Source: Actinoplanes oblitus (GTDB taxonomy: Bacteria > Actinomycetota > Actinomycetes > Mycobacteriales > Micromonosporaceae). From it: DNA of 64,000 bases. The position numbers and the translations under genes are program-made. Positions 60,478 to 64,000 of this stretch are shown piece after piece. Location: NCBI RefSeq assembly GCF_030252345.1, contig NZ_CP126980.1, forward strand, positions 6,835,501 through 6,899,500, written 5' to 3'. The notes below the pieces were generated by a model that was not told the DNA's origin, made no database searches, and saw only the letters and a program-made list of their open reading frames with translations. Numbering within the stretch: the stretch's first letter is position 1; each line of letters begins with the position of its first letter.

Positions 60478-61618
60478 GCCACCGCAGGCCCGGCCACGGA
60501 TCTACCTGAGCCCGCCGGACGTCACCGACGTCGAGCGGAAACTGCTGCTGGAGGCGTTCGACTCGAACTGGGTGGCGCCGGTCGGCCCGGACCTGGACGC
60601 CTTCGAGGCCAAGTGCGCCGAGCTGGCCGGCGTCCGGCACGCGGTGGCGCTGAGCAGCGGCACCGCCGCCCTGCACCTGGCACTGATCGCCGCCGGGGTG
60701 CGCCGCGGCGACACCGTGCTGGTCCCGTCGTTCACCTTCGCGGCCACCGCCAACGCGGTGATATACCTCGGCGCCCGCCCGGTCTTCCTGGACAGCACCC
60801 CGGAGAGCTGGAACGTCGACCCGCAGATCCTCGCCGACGAGCTGCGCGGCCGCGCGGTGCGCGGCCAGCTGCCCCGCGCGGTGATCACCGTCGACATGTA
60901 CGGCCAGTGCGCCGACTACCGGCCCATCCTGGAGGCCTGCGACAGGTACGGCGTCCCGCTGATCGAGGACGCCGCCGAGGCGCTCGGGGCGACCTACCGG
61001 GACCGCCCGGCCGGGTCCTTCGGGCTGGCCGGGGTCCTGTCGTTCAACGGCAACAAGATCGCCACCACCGGCGGTGGCGGGATGCTGGTCACCGACGACG
61101 CCTCGGTCGCCGGGCAGGTCCGGCACCTGGCCACCCAGGCCCGCGAGCCGGTCCCGCACTACGAGCACCGCACGGTCGGCTACAACTACCGGCTGAGCAA
61201 CCTGCTCGCCGCCGTCGGCCGGGGCCAGTTGCAGCGGCTGCCGTCGATGATCGAGGCGCGCCGGGTCACCGCCGAGCACTATCGCGCGGCGCTCGGCGAC
61301 CTGCCCGGGTTCCACTTCCTGCCGGTGGCGGCCTACGGCGTACCCAACTGGTGGTTGACCTGCCTTCTCGTCGACTCGCCGCGGTCCCGCGATCGGATCC
61401 TCGCCGAGCTGGCGAGAGCCGACATCGAGGCGCGCCCCACTTGGAAGCCGATGCACCTGCAGCCGGCGTACCGGGACTGTCTGATGCGCGGCGGCGCGGT
61501 CAGCGCCGACCTGTTCCACCGCGGGCTGTGCCTGCCCAGCGGTTCCGCCCTCACCGGGCACGACCGGGATCGTGTCGTGGCCGCCGTCCGCTCGGCTGCC
61601 GCCGGGCTCAAGGGGTGA
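60470..61618 (+). CDS. DegT/DnrJ/EryC1 sugar aminotransferase
   Basis: The 382-residue PLP enzyme shows SSNWVAPVGPDLDAFE-like start features, HAVALSSGTAALHLAL (~58-73), VITVDMYGQCADY, the EDAAEALGATYRDRPAGSFG segment and the PLP Lys in FNGNKIATTGGGGML (~residue 195). It converts a nucleotide keto-sugar to an amino sugar. Next to a NodB deacetylase and a GT4 transferase, it suggests an amino-sugar-containing exopolysaccharide. Confidence 0.93.
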   Translation: MTEPPQARPRIYLSPPDVTDVERKLLLEAFDSNWVAPVGPDLDAFEAKCAELAGVRHAVALSSGTAALHLALIAAGVRRGDTVLVPSFTFAATANAVIYLGARPVFLDSTPESWNVDPQILADELRGRAVRGQLPRAVITVDMYGQCADYRPILEACDRYGVPLIEDAAEALGATYRDRPAGSFGLAGVLSFNGNKIATTGGGGMLVTDDASVAGQVRHLATQAREPVPHYEHRTVGYNYRLSNLLAAVGRGQLQRLPSMIEARRVTAEHYRAALGDLPGFHFLPVAAYGVPNWWLTCLLVDSPRSRDRILAELARADIEARPTWKPMHLQPAYRDCLMRGGAVSADLFHRGLCLPSGSALTGHDRDRVVAAVRSAAAGLKG

Positions 61619-61623
61619 CCTCG

Positions 61624-62877
61624 ATGCGCATCGTCTACGTACACCAGTACTACTGCAATCCGGGGATGGCCGGCGGCATCCGCTCCTACGAGCAGGCGAA
61701 ACGGCTGGTGGCCCGCGGTCACACGGTGGACGTGATCACCACCGACATCACCCCCGGCGACCGGGAGCTGGGCTGGAAGGTCACCCACGAGGACGGGATC
61801 ACCGTCCACTGGTTCCGGATCCCCTACGACAACCACATGTCGTACGCCCGCCGGCTGCGCGCCTTCGCCGAGTTCATGGTGCTGGCCACCACGCGCGCCG
61901 CCCGTCTGAGCGCGGACCTGGTCTTCGCCACCAGCACCCCGCTCACCGTCGCGGTACCCGGTGTACTCGCCGCTCGGCTGCGCCGGGTGCCGTTCGTCTT
62001 CGAGGTCCGTGACCTCTGGCCGGAGGTGCCGATCGAGATGGGCGCGCTGCGCAACCCGGTCACCCGGGGACTGGCCGGCGCGCTGGCGAACTTCGCCTAC
62101 CGCAACGCGGCGGAGGTGGTCGCCCTCTCCCCCGGGATGGCCGCCGGGGTGACCGCACGACGGCCCGGCACCCCGGTCACCGTGGTGCCGAACGCCGCCG
62201 ACCTGGATCTCTTCCACGTCGACCCGGCGCGGGTGAAACGGTTCCGGGCGGAGCACCGCTGGCTCGGCGACCGGCCGCTGATCGTCTACACCGGCGCGCT
62301 GGGCGCGGTGAACGGGGTGGAGTACCTGATCCGCGCGGCCCGGCGGATGCGCGAGCTGGACCCGGAGATCCAGGTGCTGATCGTCGGGCACGGCAAGGAG
62401 TGGGAGAGCACCGGCCGGCTCGCCGCCGAGCACGACCTGCTCGACCGGACCGTCCGGATGTGGGAGAAGGTCCCGAAAGCCGAGCTGCCGGTGATCCTGG
62501 GCGCGGCGACCATGTCGACCAGCATGGTCCGCCCGATCCGCGGCCTCTGGGACAACTCGGCGAACAAGTTCTTCGACGCGCTCGCCGCGTCCCGGCCGAT
62601 CGCCATCAACTACGGCGGCTGGCAGGCCGACCTGATCGCCGAGACCGGCGCCGGGCTGGTCCTCGACCCGTACGACGCGGACGGCGCCGGCGACCTGATG
62701 GCCGGCCGGGTCCGGGACGAGGACTGGCTGGTCAAGGCCCGGGCCGCGGCCCACCAGCTGGCCGTCGACGAGTTCTCCCGGGACCTGCTCTTCGAACGCT
62801 TCGAGGCGGTGCTCACCCGGGCCCGGGCCGGAGCCCGAGCGGCGGGCCGCCGAGCCGTGCTGTCCCAGCAGTCCTGA
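61624..62877 (+). CDS. GT4-family glycosyltransferase (WbuB-like)
   Basis: The 417-residue GT-B enzyme starts MRIVYVHQYYCNPGMAGGIRSYEQAKRLVARGH. It has FVFEVRDLWPEVPIEMGAL (the WbuB/FnlB-type DLWP signature), VVPNAADLDLF and the donor site PIRGLWDNSANKFFDALAASRPI. Relatives transfer N-acetyl-fucosamine-type amino sugars. The ATG at 61624 has AAGGGG upstream; a GTG at 61615 overlapping the previous stop (GTGA) is an alternative start. Confidence 0.9.
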   Translation: MRIVYVHQYYCNPGMAGGIRSYEQAKRLVARGHTVDVITTDITPGDRELGWKVTHEDGITVHWFRIPYDNHMSYARRLRAFAEFMVLATTRAARLSADLVFATSTPLTVAVPGVLAARLRRVPFVFEVRDLWPEVPIEMGALRNPVTRGLAGALANFAYRNAAEVVALSPGMAAGVTARRPGTPVTVVPNAADLDLFHVDPARVKRFRAEHRWLGDRPLIVYTGALGAVNGVEYLIRAARRMRELDPEIQVLIVGHGKEWESTGRLAAEHDLLDRTVRMWEKVPKAELPVILGAATMSTSMVRPIRGLWDNSANKFFDALAASRPIAINYGGWQADLIAETGAGLVLDPYDADGAGDLMAGRVRDEDWLVKARAAAHQLAVDEFSRDLLFERFEAVLTRARAGARAAGRRAVLSQQS

Positions 62878-62896
62878 CATCGGGGGGTTCTGAGAA

Positions 62897-64000
62897 GTGG
62901 AACTGCGTGCGTACCTCCGGGCCTGCCGGCGCCGATGGCTGTGGCTGCTGGTCCCGGTGCTGGTGGCCACCGCGATCTCGGCGGGCATGACGCTCACCGC
63001 GAAACCGGCCTACAAGTCGTCGATGCTGCTGTTCGTCTCGGCCGGCACCGGGGATCCGGACGCGAACTCCCGTCGGCTCAACTCCTACATCGCCCTGCTC
63101 ACCGGGCCCCGGGTGGCCGAGGGCGTGGTCGCCAAGCTCGGCCCGGAGGTCACCGCCGCGCAGGTCCGCAAGAGCCTGTCCGCCCAGGTCAGCGAGGGTA
63201 CCGACCTGCTCGCGATAGCCGCCGTCGACCCGAGCGCGGCGCGCAGCCGGGAGATCGTCACGACCGCCGCGTCGGTGCTGGTCACGGTGGCCAAGGGGAT
63301 CACCCCGCCGAGCCCGGACGGCGGCCCGGCACCGTCCATCTCGATCCTGCAGGAGGCGGAGACCACCAGGCAGCCGAACGGGCTGGCCCGTAACGCCGGC
63401 TTCGCCGCGGTGCTCGGCCTGCTGATCGGCGCGACAGCGGTGGCGATCCGGGAGTTCTCCGGCAAGACCGTCGCCGAGGAGGAGGACCTGCGCCGGCTCG
63501 GCCTCGGCACGGTCGGCGTGATCTCGCTGGACGGCCGGGGCCGCGACGAGCACCCGGACCAGGCGCTCGCCGAGGCGTTCCGGCGGCTGCGCAGCCTGCT
63601 GCCCGGCGTCACCGACGGGCGGCGGAGCAGCCCGCGCGGCCGGTCGCTGCTGCTGGCCGGCACCAGCCGCAAGGAGGGGACCACGGCGGTCACCTGCGGG
63701 CTGGCCATCGCGATGGCCGAGACCGGCGCGCGGGTGGTGCTGGTGGACGCCAACCTGCGCACCCCCGGGGTGGGCCGCTACCTCTCCCTCGACCCGGCGC
63801 CCGGGCTGGCCGAGGTGCTCTCCGGCGCCGCGCGGGTCCCGGACGTGCTGCGCGAGTCGCTGAACGGGCGGCTCACCGTGCTGCCGGCCGGTGCGCAGAC
63901 CCCCGATCCGGGCGGGCTGCTCGCCTCGCCGCGCCTGCCGGCCACCGTGCGCACCCTCACCGAGCGCTTCGACGTGGTGCTGGTCGACGCGCCGCCGCTG
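62897..64000 (+). CDS. Wzz/BY-kinase-like protein, 3' end outside window
   Basis: Starting at GTG 62897, the visible 368 residues include a Wzz-type N-terminal helix (LWLLVPVLVATAISAGMTL), an extracellular region, a second helix (AGFAAVLGLLIGATAVAI) and the start of a cytosolic CpsD/CapB kinase domain (ALAEAFRRLRSLLPG...). Walker A' is VVLVDANLRTP and Walker B is VVLVDAPPL at the window end. The Walker A loop reads TSRKEGTTAV, where the usual GKS/T Lys is Thr. In intact systems this protein controls polymer length and export. Confidence 0.85.
   Translation, partial: MELRAYLRACRRRWLWLLVPVLVATAISAGMTLTAKPAYKSSMLLFVSAGTGDPDANSRRLNSYIALLTGPRVAEGVVAKLGPEVTAAQVRKSLSAQVSEGTDLLAIAAVDPSAARSREIVTTAASVLVTVAKGITPPSPDGGPAPSISILQEAETTRQPNGLARNAGFAAVLGLLIGATAVAIREFSGKTVAEEEDLRRLGLGTVGVISLDGRGRDEHPDQALAEAFRRLRSLLPGVTDGRRSSPRGRSLLLAGTSRKEGTTAVTCGLAIAMAETGARVVLVDANLRTPGVGRYLSLDPAPGLAEVLSGAARVPDVLRESLNGRLTVLPAGAQTPDPGGLLASPRLPATVRTLTERFDVVLVDAPPL

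Noticed and set aside
1..64000. tRNA, rRNA or riboswitch genes
   Set aside because: No tRNA-like cloverleaf with TTCGA arm, rRNA segment or recognisable riboswitch core was noticed. A covariance-model search was not possible here.

Overview
This 64-kb window is very GC-rich chromosomal DNA. It has frequent GTG starts, many ATGA/GTGA stop-start overlaps, a GerW-type sporulation protein, SigE-family sigma factor, several LacI/PadR/GntR/IclR/TetR regulators and many secreted glycosidases. This points to a filamentous actinomycete of the Micromonosporaceae, most likely Actinoplanes or a relative. The genus is an inference from gene content; no rRNA or tRNA gene was seen.

Layout. 0-7 kb: the 3' end of a galactose-oxidase-like gene, an F420/NADP reductase-like protein, a GH6 cellulase-like lipoprotein, a diguanylate cyclase, a methyltransferase, and two membrane-anchored proteins, one with an AbfB sugar-binding domain. 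7-13.4 kb: a beta-galactoside-type uptake and hydrolysis operon (binding protein, two permeases, GH42) divergent from its LacI-family regulator, with two near-identical 16-bp palindromic operators between them. 13.4-19 kb: GerW, a PadR/ABC exporter operon, then a translationally coupled SigE-sigma / triple-repeat membrane protein / amidoligase operon. 19-23.2 kb: a decayed XRE regulator and a four-gene ring-cleavage operon resembling the gallate (gal) pathway but with a VOC-type extradiol dioxygenase. 23.4-24.3 kb: a His-rich secreted protein under a CsoR-like copper operator.

24.4-30.4 kb is the most unusual stretch. A divergent, tuf3-like EF-Tu gene is followed by a 1,198-residue COG1112-type helicase, and then by a displaced 92-bp copy of the tuf 3' end next to a SUKH-domain gene. 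This is the footprint expected of an element integrated at the 3' end of tuf. 30.6-43.7 kb: lipoprotein, a dipeptide-type ABC operon with fused ATPases, SnoaL, DUF4360, a PadR pair, GH26-like glycosidase, CopC, GntR, gene remnants and a CDP-alcohol phosphatidyltransferase. 43.9-46.8 kb: secreted alpha-amylase with CBM20, TetR, and a 318-bp non-coding element with 40-bp terminal inverted repeats.

46.9-53.3 kb: a glycerol regulon (glpF-glpK-glpD divergent from an IclR regulator and a second glpK). 53.3-58.4 kb: small genes embedded in four separate tandem-repeat arrays (63, 44, 30 and 18 bp units). 58.5-64 kb: an exopolysaccharide locus (FemAB-like transferase, NodB deacetylase, DegT aminotransferase, GT4 glycosyltransferase, Wzz/BY-kinase-like protein cut by the window end).

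The themes are polysaccharide and carbon-source use (cellulose, galactosides, mannan-like glycans, starch, glycerol, aromatics) with cognate local regulators, plus one accessory island beside tuf.
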